Shown: piece by piece, positions 35,873 to 44,343 of the stretch | How the letters are laid out: every line of letters begins with the position of its first letter | Numbering within the stretch: position 1 is the first letter of the stretch | Assembly (NCBI RefSeq): GCF_018612875.1 | Contig: NZ_JAGGRI010000033.1 | Span: 1-64,000, forward strand | Origin: Lysobacter sp. ISL-50 | GTDB taxonomy: Bacteria > Pseudomonadota > Gammaproteobacteria > Xanthomonadales > Xanthomonadaceae | Length of the DNA: 64,000 nucleotides | Direction: 5' to 3' | The notes under the pieces: generated by a model | Seen by the model: the letters and a program-made list of their open reading frames with translations, nothing else | Databases searched by the model: none | What the model was told of the DNA's origin: nothing | Made by a program: the position numbers and the translations under genes

Positions 35873-37669
35873 ATGACCGACCGTCTGTTCCATTCTCCCC
35901 TGCTGTCCCGCGGCCTGCTGCCGCTCGCCCTGAGCTTCGCCCTCGCCGCTCCGGCGATGGCCGCGCCCGAGCCGCTGACCACCGTCTCCGAACGCAGCGG
36001 CTTCGTCAAAACCGGGCGCTATCAGGAAGTGATCGAGCTGTGCGCGCAGTTCGCCCAGCGCTATCCCGACGCGGTGCGTTGCGAAGACTTCGGCACCACG
36101 CCCGAGGGCCGGCCGATGAAGGTGCTGGTGGCGACCCGCAGCGGCGCGTTCACGCCGCAGCAGGCGCAGGCGAAGAATCTGCCGGTGCTGCTGATCCAGG
36201 GCGGCATCCACTCGGGCGAAATCGACGGCAAGGACGCCGGCTTCCTGGCGCTGCGCCAGGCCCTGGACGGCGAAGCGGCCAAGGGCGCGCTCGACAAGCA
36301 GGTGCTGCTGTTCGTACCGGTGTTCAACATCGACGGACACGAGCGCTTCGGCCGCTGGAACCGCCCCAATCAGCGCGGCCCGGAGGAAATGGGCTGGCGC
36401 ACCACCGCGCAGAACTACAACCTCAATCGCGATTACCTGAAGGCCGACGCGCCGGAAATGCAGGCCATGCTCAAGCTGTTCGAGCGCTGGGACCCGCTGG
36501 CCTACGTCGATCTGCACGTCACCGACGGCGCCAAGTTCGAACACGATGTGTCGATCCAGGTCGAACCCGTGCATGCCGGCGACGAGGCCCTGCGCAAGGC
36601 CGGCACCGCGCTGCGCGACGGCGTGATCGAGCGCTTGAACCGGAACGGCTCGATGGCGCTGTGGTACTACCCGTCCTTCGTCGAGTCCGACAACCCCGCC
36701 TCCGGCTTCGAAGACAGCGTGCCGCCGCCGCGTTTCTCGCACGGCTATTTCTTCCTGCGCAACCGCCTGGGCATGCTGGTGGAAACGCATTCGTGGAAGG
36801 ACTATCCGACCCGCGTGCGCATCACCCGCAACACCATCGTCGATGTGCTGGACCTGGTCGCCGCGAACGGCGCCGACTGGCGCCGCACCGCGCTGGCCGC
36901 CGACCAGCGTGCGCAGGCGCTGGGCGGACAGAACGTCGCCATCGACTACAAGGCCGGCGACAAGATCCGCACCGTCGCATTCCGCGGCTACGCCTACACG
37001 CGCACGCCGTCGGACGTGTCCGGCGCGCTGATGACGCGTTACGACGAAACCAAGCCGGAAATCTGGAACATTCCGCTGAAATACGACATCCAGCCCAGCC
37101 GTCAGGTGCTCGCGCCGCGCGGCGGTTATCTGGTGCCGGCGGCGCATGCGGCCTGGGTCGCGGCCAAGCTCGACCAGCACGGGGTGAGCTATCGCCGCCT
37201 CGACAGCGCGCTCAAGCAGGCCCGGGTCGAAACCTTCCGCGCCGACAAGGCCGAGTTCGCCGCGCAGTCGGTCGAAGGCCATCAGCGCACCACGCTGAGC
37301 GGCGACTGGAAGGCCGAGACGCAGGACCTGGTCGCCGGCGCGCTGTTCGTGCCGATCGCCCAGCCCAAGGCGCGCCTGGCGATCGCGCTCCTGGAACCGC
37401 TGGCGCCCGATTCGCTGGCCGCCTGGGGCGAGTTCAACAACGCCTTCGAGCGCAAGGAATACATGGAGGATTACGTCGCCGAGGACGTGGCGCGCGAAAT
37501 GCTCAAGGACCCGAAGGTCAAGGCCGAATTCGACGCCCGGCTGCAAAGCGATGCGGCCTTCGCCAAGAGCCCGCAGGCGCGCCTGGATTTCTTCTATCGC
37601 CGCCATTCGGCCTGGGATACGCGCTACAACCAGTACCCGGTGCTGCGCACGCAGTCGGTGCCGCGCTGA
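35873..37669 (+). CDS. Secreted M14 family zinc carboxypeptidase
   Basis: The product, about 600 residues, begins with a signal peptide (LPLALSFALAAPAMAAPE). The M14 domain shows GGIHSGEIDGKDAG with the HxxE zinc motif near residue 110, VFNIDGHERFGRWNRPNQRGPEEMGWR, NYNLNRDY near 185, and DLHVTDGAKFEHD with a third ligand His near 220. A long C-terminal region of about 200 residues follows. Members remove C-terminal residues from peptides, or act on peptidoglycan peptides. ATG 35864 is an equally possible start; TGGA sits 8 nt before 35873. A terminator lies 30 nt past the stop. Confidence 0.92.
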   Translation: MTDRLFHSPLLSRGLLPLALSFALAAPAMAAPEPLTTVSERSGFVKTGRYQEVIELCAQFAQRYPDAVRCEDFGTTPEGRPMKVLVATRSGAFTPQQAQAKNLPVLLIQGGIHSGEIDGKDAGFLALRQALDGEAAKGALDKQVLLFVPVFNIDGHERFGRWNRPNQRGPEEMGWRTTAQNYNLNRDYLKADAPEMQAMLKLFERWDPLAYVDLHVTDGAKFEHDVSIQVEPVHAGDEALRKAGTALRDGVIERLNRNGSMALWYYPSFVESDNPASGFEDSVPPPRFSHGYFFLRNRLGMLVETHSWKDYPTRVRITRNTIVDVLDLVAANGADWRRTALAADQRAQALGGQNVAIDYKAGDKIRTVAFRGYAYTRTPSDVSGALMTRYDETKPEIWNIPLKYDIQPSRQVLAPRGGYLVPAAHAAWVAAKLDQHGVSYRRLDSALKQARVETFRADKAEFAAQSVEGHQRTTLSGDWKAETQDLVAGALFVPIAQPKARLAIALLEPLAPDSLAAWGEFNNAFERKEYMEDYVAEDVAREMLKDPKVKAEFDARLQSDAAFAKSPQARLDFFYRRHSAWDTRYNQYPVLRTQSVPR

Positions 37670-37697
37670 TCGACCGCCCTAACCGCTGAACCGGCAC

Positions 37698-37731
37698 AAA
37701 GGCGCGGGGCTCAGGCTCCGCGCTTTTTTTA
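37698..37731 (+). terminator. Intrinsic terminator after the M14 gene
   Basis: AAAGGCGCGGGGC/GCTCCGCGCTTT-type arms form a GC-rich stem with a short loop, followed by seven T. Confidence 0.88.
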
Positions 37732-37833
37732 TCCGCGTATATGAGCCGATCGCTTATGCCCGGGCCCAGCGTGACCCGCGCGGATCGACCCACGCGCTAT
37801 CCTGCCCGCATCCGTCCCCCGCCGAGATCCCGC

Positions 37834-38256
37834 ATGCGTTCGCGAACCGCGCTGCTGCCGGCCCTGACCGTCGCATTGCTGGCGGCCTGCTCCGGAACAC
37901 CCGCGCCGCCGCCCGACACCGCGAAAACCCGCGCAACGCCGGCCAAAAAACCGGCGCTGGCCTTGCGCGCGATCGGCACCGAACCGGGCTGGCTGGCCGA
38001 GGTCGACGCCGGCCCGCAACCGAAGATTCGGTTGCAACTCGACTACGGCCTGCGCAAGATGGAACTGTCCATCGTCGTCGAGAGCGAACAAAAGAACGGC
38101 TACGTGGGCGTCACCGACGACGGCACCGTGATCGGGCTGATCTACAAGCGCGAGCGCTGCAGCGACGGCATGAGCGATCGCGTCTATGCCGCCAGCGCCG
38201 CGTTGTGGGACGGCCACAGGATGTACCAGGGCTGCGCCGAGGTCGCTTCGCCATGA
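37834..38256 (+). CDS. Small lipoprotein with COG3650-like domain
   Basis: The 140-residue product has a lipobox LLAACSG (Cys near 18), a short linker of Pro, Ala and Lys, and a domain starting ALRAIGTEPGWLAEVD. The GTEPGW motif is typical of small outer-membrane or periplasmic proteins grouped with META/HslJ-like lipoproteins. The rest contains KMELSIVVESEQKNGYVGV and a Cys pair (ERCSDGMSDRVY, MYQGCAEV), as in relatives where the end reads YxGCA. The role is unknown. Its stop overlaps the start of the following nuclease-like gene (ATGA), so translation is coupled. An upstream ATG at 37741 would add 31 residues unlike a signal peptide. Confidence 0.82.
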   Translation: MRSRTALLPALTVALLAACSGTPAPPPDTAKTRATPAKKPALALRAIGTEPGWLAEVDAGPQPKIRLQLDYGLRKMELSIVVESEQKNGYVGVTDDGTVIGLIYKRERCSDGMSDRVYAASAALWDGHRMYQGCAEVASP

Positions 38257-39164
38257 TCCGCAACCCATTCATAGCCGACACCGCTCCGCGGCGGCGGCGA
38301 AGCGCGATCCCGGCCGCCATCGCGCTGTTCGCGGCGATGCTCGCCACGACCGCTTCGGGCGAAGAATTGCCGCGATCGCAGGACACCATCGCGGCCGCTC
38401 CGGTCGCCGTGCTCACCCTCAACCTGTGGCACGACAAAGGCGACTGGCCCAAGCGCCGGGCGATGATCGTGGACGAAATCCGGCGCCTGAATCCGAACCT
38501 GATCGCGCTGCAGGAAGTGCTGCAACGTCCGGGCCTGCGCAATCAGGCCGAGGATCTCGCGCAAGCCACCGGTTACCAGGTCCGATTCGTCTCGGTCGAT
38601 GCCGACGATGCCGAGCGCCGCTACGGCAACGCGATCTTGTACAAGACCCTGGGCTCGGCGCAGGACATGCGCAAGTTGGAACCCTTGAACGACTACCGCA
38701 CCGCCGCGCATGCGACCTTGGACGCCATGCACAAGGGCGTGGATTTCTACGCCACCCACCTGCACAACGAACGCGAGGGCGGCGCGATCCGCCGCCGCCA
38801 GATCGCCAGCCTGCTGGACTTCATCGACGACAGCCAGCGCACCGGCAACGTCATCGTCGCCGGCGACTTCAACAGCGACGCCGATTCGCCCGAACTCAAG
38901 GCCCTGGCCGCGCGTTATCGCGACGCCTACGCCCAGGCGCATCCCGACAGCGCCGCCGATCCGGCGCGCAGCACCACCCTCAACCCGGCCTATCTGCCCG
39001 CGCAGCGCATCGACCACGTGTTCTACGACCCGAAGCGTTTCGAGCTGATCGAGGCGCGCATCGTCCTGAATCAGCCGCGCGACGGCGTCTGGGCGTCGGA
39101 TCACTTCGGTCTGTTCGTGCGGTTGCGCCCGATCCAGCCGCCGGAATCGGGCCGCCGTCATTGA
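38253..39164 (+). CDS. Secreted endonuclease/exonuclease/phosphatase (EEP) family protein
   Basis: The 303-residue protein starts by a 4-nt ATGA overlap with the lipoprotein gene. An N-terminal hydrophobic segment (AIPAAIALFAAMLATTASG) suggests secretion. The EEP fold shows VLTLNLWHDKGDW near 50, LIALQEVL with the metal-binding Glu near 85, VIVAGDFNSDAD near 200 (catalytic Asp and Asn), RIDHVFYD near 260, and the closing SDHFGLFVRL with the catalytic His near 288. Family members include DNases, sphingomyelinases and inositol phosphatases; the sequence does not decide among them. Confidence 0.9.
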   Translation: MIRNPFIADTAPRRRRSAIPAAIALFAAMLATTASGEELPRSQDTIAAAPVAVLTLNLWHDKGDWPKRRAMIVDEIRRLNPNLIALQEVLQRPGLRNQAEDLAQATGYQVRFVSVDADDAERRYGNAILYKTLGSAQDMRKLEPLNDYRTAAHATLDAMHKGVDFYATHLHNEREGGAIRRRQIASLLDFIDDSQRTGNVIVAGDFNSDADSPELKALAARYRDAYAQAHPDSAADPARSTTLNPAYLPAQRIDHVFYDPKRFELIEARIVLNQPRDGVWASDHFGLFVRLRPIQPPESGRRH

Positions 39165-39220
39165 ACTGACATGTGCCGCTCCTAGCGTGGTCCGCTTCCC
39201 CCGCCCCGCAGGAGCCCCGC

Positions 39221-40600
39221 ATGATCCGCACCGCCCTGACCACGCTGCTGCTGGCTTGCGCCATGCCCGCCATGGCCGCGCCGCCCAGCGCCGCGCGCTG
39301 GTCGCTGACCAACCTCGTCGAAACCCCGGCCACCACCCGCGACGCCGTGCGCCTGCCGCCGGGCACGCCCGACCAGGCCAACCTCAACCGCTTCGGCTTC
39401 TATTCCGACCTGAGCTACAACCGCCGCGACGGCTACTGGTACGCGCTGTCCGACCGCGGCCCGGGCGGCGGCGTGATCGACTACGCCACGCGCCTGCAGC
39501 GTCTGCGCATTCACTACGATCGCCGCAGCGGCCGCATCGGCCAGCCGGTGGTCGATAAGACCGTCCTGTTCCACACCGCGCGCGGCGAGAGCTTCAACGG
39601 GCTCAATCCGCAGTTGCTCAACGGCGAGGTGTCCAAGCTGGGCCTGAGCTTCGATCCGGAAGGTCTGGCGATCGGCCGCAACGGCCACTTCTTCATTGCC
39701 GACGAATACGGCCCGAGCGTGTATGAGTTCTCGCCGAACGGCCGCTTCCTGCGTGCCTTCGCCACGCCCGCCAATCTGTTGCCGCGCAACGCCCAGGGCG
39801 GACTGGATTACGTCGGCGACCGCAAGCTGGTGATCAACGGCCGCCAGGACAATCGCGGTTTCGAAGGCCTGAGCTTCAACGCCTCCGGCGACAAACTGTA
39901 TGCGGTCATGCAGGACCCGCTGACTCAGGAAGGCGCCAACAACGACGGCCGCCGCAGCCGCAACGTGCGCATCGTCGAGTTCGATCTGCGCAGCGGCCGT
40001 TCGCGCGCCCAGTACGTGTACCGGCTGGAACCGATCGCGGACTTGAATGCGATCGATCCGTCGACCGCGGACGACTTCACCGCCACGCAGCAGGGCCGCA
40101 GCATCGGCCTGAGCGCGATCCACGCGCTGAGCGACAGCGAATTCCTGGTGTTGGAGCGCGACAACCGCGGCCTGGGCGTCGAAGTCACCGCCGCGCCCTT
40201 GCACAAGCGCGTCTATCGGATTTCGTTGCGCGGCGCGAGCAATGTCGCCGAGCGTTCGCTGGCCGGCAGCGACGATCTGCCCGCCGACGTGCGCGCAGTC
40301 GGCAAGGCGCCGGAGCTCGACATCCTGGCCGCGTTGCGCGACGCCGGCGCGCGCGACATCCCGGAGAAGCTCGAAGGCCTGGCGATCGGCCCGCGCCTGC
40401 GCAGCGGCAAGCATCTGGTGCTGATCGGCAGCGACAACGATTACAGCGTCACTCAGACGGGCGCGGGCGAGCAGTTCGAAGTCTGCGTCAATCGCGTCAG
40501 CGGCGAGCGTGCGCAGGTAGCGCTGGATGGCGATTGCCCGGTGGGCATGAGCCGGATTCCGGGTACGTTGATTGGGTTTGCGGTGGATTTTCGGCGCTGA
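39221..40600 (+). CDS. Secreted esterase-like activity of phytase family protein
   Basis: The 459-residue product has a signal peptide (ALTTLLLACAMPAMAAPP) and a beta-propeller-like domain of the esterase-like activity of phytase family: FGFYSDLSYNRRDGYWYALSDRGPGGG near 45-70, SFDPEGLAIGRNGHFFIADEYGPSVYEFSPNGR near 145-175 (fragments shown in the frame), GFEGLSFNASGDKLYAVMQ near 210, and IPEKLEGLAIGPRL near 380. Proteins of this family are secreted phosphatases or esterases of uncertain substrate. AGGAG precedes ATG 39221. A family D repeat follows the stop. Confidence 0.9.
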   Translation: MIRTALTTLLLACAMPAMAAPPSAARWSLTNLVETPATTRDAVRLPPGTPDQANLNRFGFYSDLSYNRRDGYWYALSDRGPGGGVIDYATRLQRLRIHYDRRSGRIGQPVVDKTVLFHTARGESFNGLNPQLLNGEVSKLGLSFDPEGLAIGRNGHFFIADEYGPSVYEFSPNGRFLRAFATPANLLPRNAQGGLDYVGDRKLVINGRQDNRGFEGLSFNASGDKLYAVMQDPLTQEGANNDGRRSRNVRIVEFDLRSGRSRAQYVYRLEPIADLNAIDPSTADDFTATQQGRSIGLSAIHALSDSEFLVLERDNRGLGVEVTAAPLHKRVYRISLRGASNVAERSLAGSDDLPADVRAVGKAPELDILAALRDAGARDIPEKLEGLAIGPRLRSGKHLVLIGSDNDYSVTQTGAGEQFEVCVNRVSGERAQVALDGDCPVGMSRIPGTLIGFAVDFRR

Positions 40601-40674
40601 GACACGCGGCTTGGGGCGATGCGCGCCCGAGCTGACGCTTCGCCCCATCGTCCTCCCTGCCCCCCCCGCTTCGA

Positions 40675-40778
40675 TTCCCCCCTTTGAAAAAGGGGGGCTA
40701 GGGGGGATTTGCTGTTGCTGTTCGCGCCCAAAGGCAGAAGCAAATCCCCCCCTACCCCCCTTTTTCAAAGGGGGGAAC
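40675..40778. repeat. CCCCCTTTGAAAAAGGGGG palindrome pair (family D)
   Basis: Two CCCCCCTTTGAAAAAGGGGGG-type palindromes in inverted orientation bracket a 45-nt region with GGGGGGATTTGCTGTTGC and GCAAATCCCCCC. It sits between convergent genes and ends 8 nt from the stop codon of the YdeI-like gene. Confidence 0.9.
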
Positions 40779-40786
40779 GGCGTTGG

Positions 40787-41608
40787 CTACTTCGCCATAT
40801 ATTTCCAGTTCCGAATCTTCCCTTCCGCCATCCACTCCACCGCCTGGGCAAGACGCGACTGGCGCGTCTGATCGCGCTTGGCCTCTTCGATCCACTCCAC
40901 ATACTCGCGCTGCTGGCTCGGCGGAAAACCTACGTAAGTCGCCCTCGCCTTCGCATTGCCCTTCAACGCGGCGGCCAGATCGTCCGGCACCACCACCGGC
41001 GGCTTGGTCCGCGCGGTCTTGCCCGGCGAACGCGTCGCCCCGGCCTCGATCAACTCCATCGCCTGCTTCACCAGCCGGCTCAGTTCGCGCGCGCCGGGCA
41101 GATCGCCGACCGCGGTCAGCCGCCCGAACTGGCCCATCGCTTCGCCGCTGCGGGATCGATCGGCATCGGCGATGTTCGGCGCCTGCCAGAAGCCCAGAGT
41201 CGCGTGCTGCTTGAACGCGGCCATGCCGCACAGGATCTTGCCGCGATAGACGAAGCTCGGCATGCCCCACTTGATCGACTCTTCCACCTGCGGGCAGGCC
41301 TTGTGCACCAGCGCGCGCACGTGTTCGAGGATCGGCTGGGCGAAGGCCGCGGAGGCGGCGATGTAGGTGTCGATGCGCGGATCGTGCGACGTCGGCGCTG
41401 CGGCTTTCATCTTCGCCTTGGCCGGAAGGTCTTTCTTCGGCGCGGCGCTCGCCGGTTTCGCGCTCGCGGATTTCTTCGCAGCAACTGCTTGTTTAGACGA
41501 CGCGGTCTTCGCCGCGGATTTCTTCGCGACCGGTTTCTTCGCAGTCGTCTTGGTCGAAACGGTTTTCGCCGATGCCGCCTTCGCCGATCCCGATTTTCGC
41601 TGTGCCAT
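40787..41608 (-). CDS. YdeI/OmdA-like DUF1801 protein with histone-H1-like N-terminal tail
   Basis: The 273-residue protein has two parts. Residues 1-75 are Lys/Ala/Ser-rich (AKKPVAKKSAAKT, ASSKQAVAAKKSAS), like an H1 tail. From about 78 a DUF1801 domain follows (HDPRIDTYIAASAAFAQPILEHVR, ESIKWGMPSFVYRGKILCGMAAF), and then a bacteriocin-protection (OmdA) module: VPDDLAAALKGNAKARATYVGFPPSQQREYVEWIEEAKRDQTR. DUF1801/YdeI proteins are linked to bacteriocin tolerance, but their chemistry is unknown. The basic tail is not part of the usual family and resembles the protein at 29215. ATG 41608 follows GGGAGG. Confidence 0.88.
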   Translation of the reverse strand: MAQRKSGSAKAASAKTVSTKTTAKKPVAKKSAAKTASSKQAVAAKKSASAKPASAAPKKDLPAKAKMKAAAPTSHDPRIDTYIAASAAFAQPILEHVRALVHKACPQVEESIKWGMPSFVYRGKILCGMAAFKQHATLGFWQAPNIADADRSRSGEAMGQFGRLTAVGDLPGARELSRLVKQAMELIEAGATRSPGKTARTKPPVVVPDDLAAALKGNAKARATYVGFPPSQQREYVEWIEEAKRDQTRQSRLAQAVEWMAEGKIRNWKYMAK

Positions 41609-41647
41609 GGCCACCTCCCGCGCTGAGGATGGCCTATTGTGCGCCGC

Positions 41648-42235
41648 TCAATCCGCCAGCGGCCACTGCCCCAGCACGGTGTAGGCGTTGCGCGAGCCCA
41701 GTTGGCTGTGGATCAGGGCGAAATCGCTGACGCGCCAGGCGATGGGCTCGATCGCGATCGGCGGATGCAAGGGCGCGGCGGCGTCGCGGACGATGGTCAC
41801 GTGCGGGGTCAGGCTGTGCCCGCCCTCCACCCGCACTCCGCGCTTGGCCAGCGCCACGCCGAGGCGGTCGAACAAGGTCTGCAGGCCTTCGGGGGTGCGC
41901 TCGCATCCCAGCCACCACGGGATCGAGCGGTTGCGGAAGCTGCCGGCGCGGTCCAGCGGCAGATCGAATGCGGCCGCGGCGATGTCGGCGGCGGCCTTTT
42001 GCGCGGCGGCAGCGCGGTCGGCCTGGAACTGGTGGGCGTCGCCGAGGAATTGCAGGGTCAGGTGGTAACGGTGCGCGCCGATCGGGCGGCCGCCGGCGTG
42101 GTGCTGTGTGCGCAGGTCGGCGGCGACGGCGGCCATGCGCTCGCGCGTGGCCTCATCGGGCAGCAGAGCGAAGAACAGGCGATGGAGGTCGGCCGTGGGC
42201 GGCGGTTCGGCGCCGAATAGGGAGTTTTGTTGCAT
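41648..42235 (-). CDS. thpR: RNA 2',3'-cyclic phosphodiesterase (LigT/ThpR family)
   Basis: The 195-residue protein belongs to the 2H phosphoesterases, which open 2',3'-cyclic phosphates at RNA ends. Both catalytic HxTx motifs are present: HYHLTLQFLGD near residue 55 and LTPHVTIVRDA near 147. The N-terminal LHRLFFALLPDEATRERMAAVAADL is the typical ThpR start. The length matches. The gene lies 39 nt upstream of the YdeI-like gene on the same strand. A family C repeat pair precedes it. Confidence 0.92.
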   Translation of the reverse strand: MQQNSLFGAEPPPTADLHRLFFALLPDEATRERMAAVAADLRTQHHAGGRPIGAHRYHLTLQFLGDAHQFQADRAAAAQKAAADIAAAAFDLPLDRAGSFRNRSIPWWLGCERTPEGLQTLFDRLGVALAKRGVRVEGGHSLTPHVTIVRDAAAPLHPPIAIEPIAWRVSDFALIHSQLGSRNAYTVLGQWPLAD

Positions 42236-42267
42236 GCGGGCAGTTTACTCGGGGCTTGTGCGGGTGC

Positions 42268-42388
42268 GCGGCGATCTGGGCCGAAAGCGTCGGGGCTGAA
42301 GCTCCCTCCCACAAAAGACTTCGCGGTGCGCGGCTATCTGAGCCGAAAGCGTCGGGGCTGAAGTTCCCTCCCACAAAAGACTTCGGGG
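42268..42388. repeat. Two direct copies of the family C half element
   Basis: CCGAAAGCGTCGGGGCTGAAG-TCCCTCCCACAAAAGACTTCG-GG occurs twice in the same orientation, about 60 bp apart, with a short GCGCGGC-ATCTG linker. Unlike the other family C loci, the two copies are direct rather than inverted. Confidence 0.85.
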
Positions 42389-42454
42389 CTTCAGTGGCGA
42401 CCATGCGGCATCGCCTCGGCACGATCGCGGTTTCGCTTTAACCGCGCATCGCAC

Positions 42455-43588
42455 TCACGACTTCGGCGTGGCCGCCGCATCGCCCGCGGCCGCCGGCGGC
42501 GTTTCCGCCTCGCGCTTTCGCGTGTCTTCGATCAGCACATCGCGCGCGGCCTTGCGCACGGCCAGCGGGTCGGAGTTGTGCAGGTCGCTGTCGGCCGGCA
42601 GGCCCATCTTGGCGACGATGTCCGCGATCACGCGCTTGTTGGCGTAGGGATGCGGATGATCGGGTTCGTCGTCGCGGCTGCGGTAGAACTTGTCCAGCAA
42701 GGCCATGTGGGTCTTGTCGGACTTGAACAGTTCGGTCAGTTTGGCGCGGTATTCCAGCACCCACGGTTTCATGTCGGGCCAGCGCTTGAGATCGGCGAAG
42801 TGCTGGGCTTCGTGGCCGAGGAAGCTGGCCTGGAAGTCTTCGCCGGTCAGGTCGCCATAGGCCGAATGCACGGCGTACAGGCCTTCGGGCTTGACCCATC
42901 CGCCGGTGCCGGTGCGCTCGCAGGCGGTGTAGCGGCTCCAGCCGCGGCTGACCCAATCGTCCATCAGGAACACGCGCACCGGTTGCTTCTCGCCGCTGGG
43001 CAGATCGACGGTGTAGTCCCGTTCCTCCTGCTTGCCCCACACCAGCAAGTCGTACAGTGGCGGCGTGCGGCCCTGCAAGGCGTGCATGCCGCGCTTGCCG
43101 AGCTCGGCGCTGAGGCGGTCGGTCATCGCCTCGAACGCTTCCTCGCCCTCGCCCGGCGGCTTTTCGCCGATCAGGGCGGCGAGCTTGGCCTTGAGCTGCT
43201 TTTCCTCGGCCGGCCGCGTGGCCGGATCGCGCGCGGCCTGCCACCAGTAGCGCTGATACGCCTCCAGCGCTTGCCGGGCCAGCGGGTCGGCCGGCGCATC
43301 GGTCATCGGCGGCGGAGTCTTGCGTTCGTGGCGCTCGATCATGCACGTGCGGAAGCGCGCGTCCTTGTCGTTGAACTGATCGACCGGCGCGGTCTTCAAC
43401 GCGGCCAGCGCGGTCGGCACGTCGGCGCGCAAGGTCGCGCCGATCGCGTCGCTGACGGCCTTGGCGGCCAGCGGACCGCTGTCGGGCTGCTTGGGCATGT
43501 CGGCGGCATGGCCGATCGCGCAGGCGATCAGCAGCGGCAGCAGGGCCGCGGCCGGCAGCAGGGAGGCTTTCTTCACAGATGCGTGCAT
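42455..43588 (-). CDS. Secreted putative metalloprotein with HEAQH motif
   Basis: The 377-residue product has a signal peptide (LLPAAALLPLLIACAIGHAAD). A helical region (residues 35-150) with a Cys in RTCMIERHERK leads to a domain holding FLMDDWVSRGWSRYTACERTGTGGW and then FLGHEAQHFADLKRWPD near 275. HEAQH fits HExxH of zinc peptidases, and EYRAKLTELF downstream offers a candidate third ligand Glu. I do not recognise the family. Sec-exported metallopeptidase activity is inference. It lies 38 nt downstream of the AraC gene on the same strand and may share its transcript. Confidence 0.75.
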   Translation of the reverse strand: MHASVKKASLLPAAALLPLLIACAIGHAADMPKQPDSGPLAAKAVSDAIGATLRADVPTALAALKTAPVDQFNDKDARFRTCMIERHERKTPPPMTDAPADPLARQALEAYQRYWWQAARDPATRPAEEKQLKAKLAALIGEKPPGEGEEAFEAMTDRLSAELGKRGMHALQGRTPPLYDLLVWGKQEERDYTVDLPSGEKQPVRVFLMDDWVSRGWSRYTACERTGTGGWVKPEGLYAVHSAYGDLTGEDFQASFLGHEAQHFADLKRWPDMKPWVLEYRAKLTELFKSDKTHMALLDKFYRSRDDEPDHPHPYANKRVIADIVAKMGLPADSDLHNSDPLAVRKAARDVLIEDTRKREAETPPAAAGDAAATPKS

Positions 43589-43626
43589 GGGGGAAGCTCC
43601 GTATACGCGATGGCGCGTTGGAGCCA

Positions 43627-44343
43627 TTAGGCCGCGACGGCCAGGTCCCGGTCTTGTACGTACTTGATCTGTTGCCGCAGCCGCATCGGCGTGCAACCGG
43701 CGTGGGCGACGACGATACGGTGCAGATGGCTCTGATCGGCGAATCCGGCCGCGGCGGCGACCTCGGCCAGCGGCAGCGAGCCGCCGAGCAGGCCCAGCGC
43801 GCGGCGCCAGCGCGCTTCGCGCCGCAGCGCCCGCGGCGACATGCCGTAGCTGCGGCTCAGCGCGCGGCTGGCGTGTTCGGCCGAGACGCCGAGGCGGCGC
43901 GCGATCAGGGCGATGTCGTCGTCGCTTTCGTCCATGCCGCGCAGCAATTCGCCCTGCCAGTCCGGCAGCTCGGCCGCGGCTTGCGGCGTGGCGCAGGCCA
44001 GCAATTCGGACAGCCGTTGCGGGCAACGCTGGAACACCTCCAGCGCCTCGCGCAGGTCGTGCACTTGCCAGGCGCTGGCGGCGGTCTGGATCCGTTGCGT
44101 CGGCGGCGGTTCGGGCAGTTCGATATTGATCGCGCTGGCGCCGCCGCGGCCGAAGCGGTCGCCGTGGGCGTGATAGGGCGGATGCAGGATCAAGGTTCCC
44201 GGCCGGCACGGCAGCGGGCCGTCGAGGCTGGTTTCGGTGTAGTCGCCGTCCAGCACCAGCGCCGCGTAGGCCTCGCGATGGCGATGCGTCGCCAGCGTCG
44301 CGCCGCGATCGTGACGGGTGCGGTAGGCGCCGGCCGGATTCAC
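43627..44343 (-). CDS. AraC family transcriptional regulator
   Basis: The 238-residue regulator starts at GTG 44343, overlapping the SRPBCC stop (GTGA). The N-terminal half is a cupin-like sensor (ATHRHREAYAALVLDGDYTET, GTLILHPPYHAHGDRFG, with His residues that may bind metal or ligand). The C-terminal half has two helix-turn-helix motifs of AraC type (ISAEHASRALSRSYGMSPRALRRE-like segment near 160, and LAEVAAAAGFADQSHLHRIV near 200). It probably regulates its own operon. The GTG start was chosen because no ATG lies upstream without entering the SRPBCC gene. Confidence 0.85.
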   Translation of the reverse strand: MNPAGAYRTRHDRGATLATHRHREAYAALVLDGDYTETSLDGPLPCRPGTLILHPPYHAHGDRFGRGGASAINIELPEPPPTQRIQTAASAWQVHDLREALEVFQRCPQRLSELLACATPQAAAELPDWQGELLRGMDESDDDIALIARRLGVSAEHASRALSRSYGMSPRALRREARWRRALGLLGGSLPLAEVAAAAGFADQSHLHRIVVAHAGCTPMRLRQQIKYVQDRDLAVAA

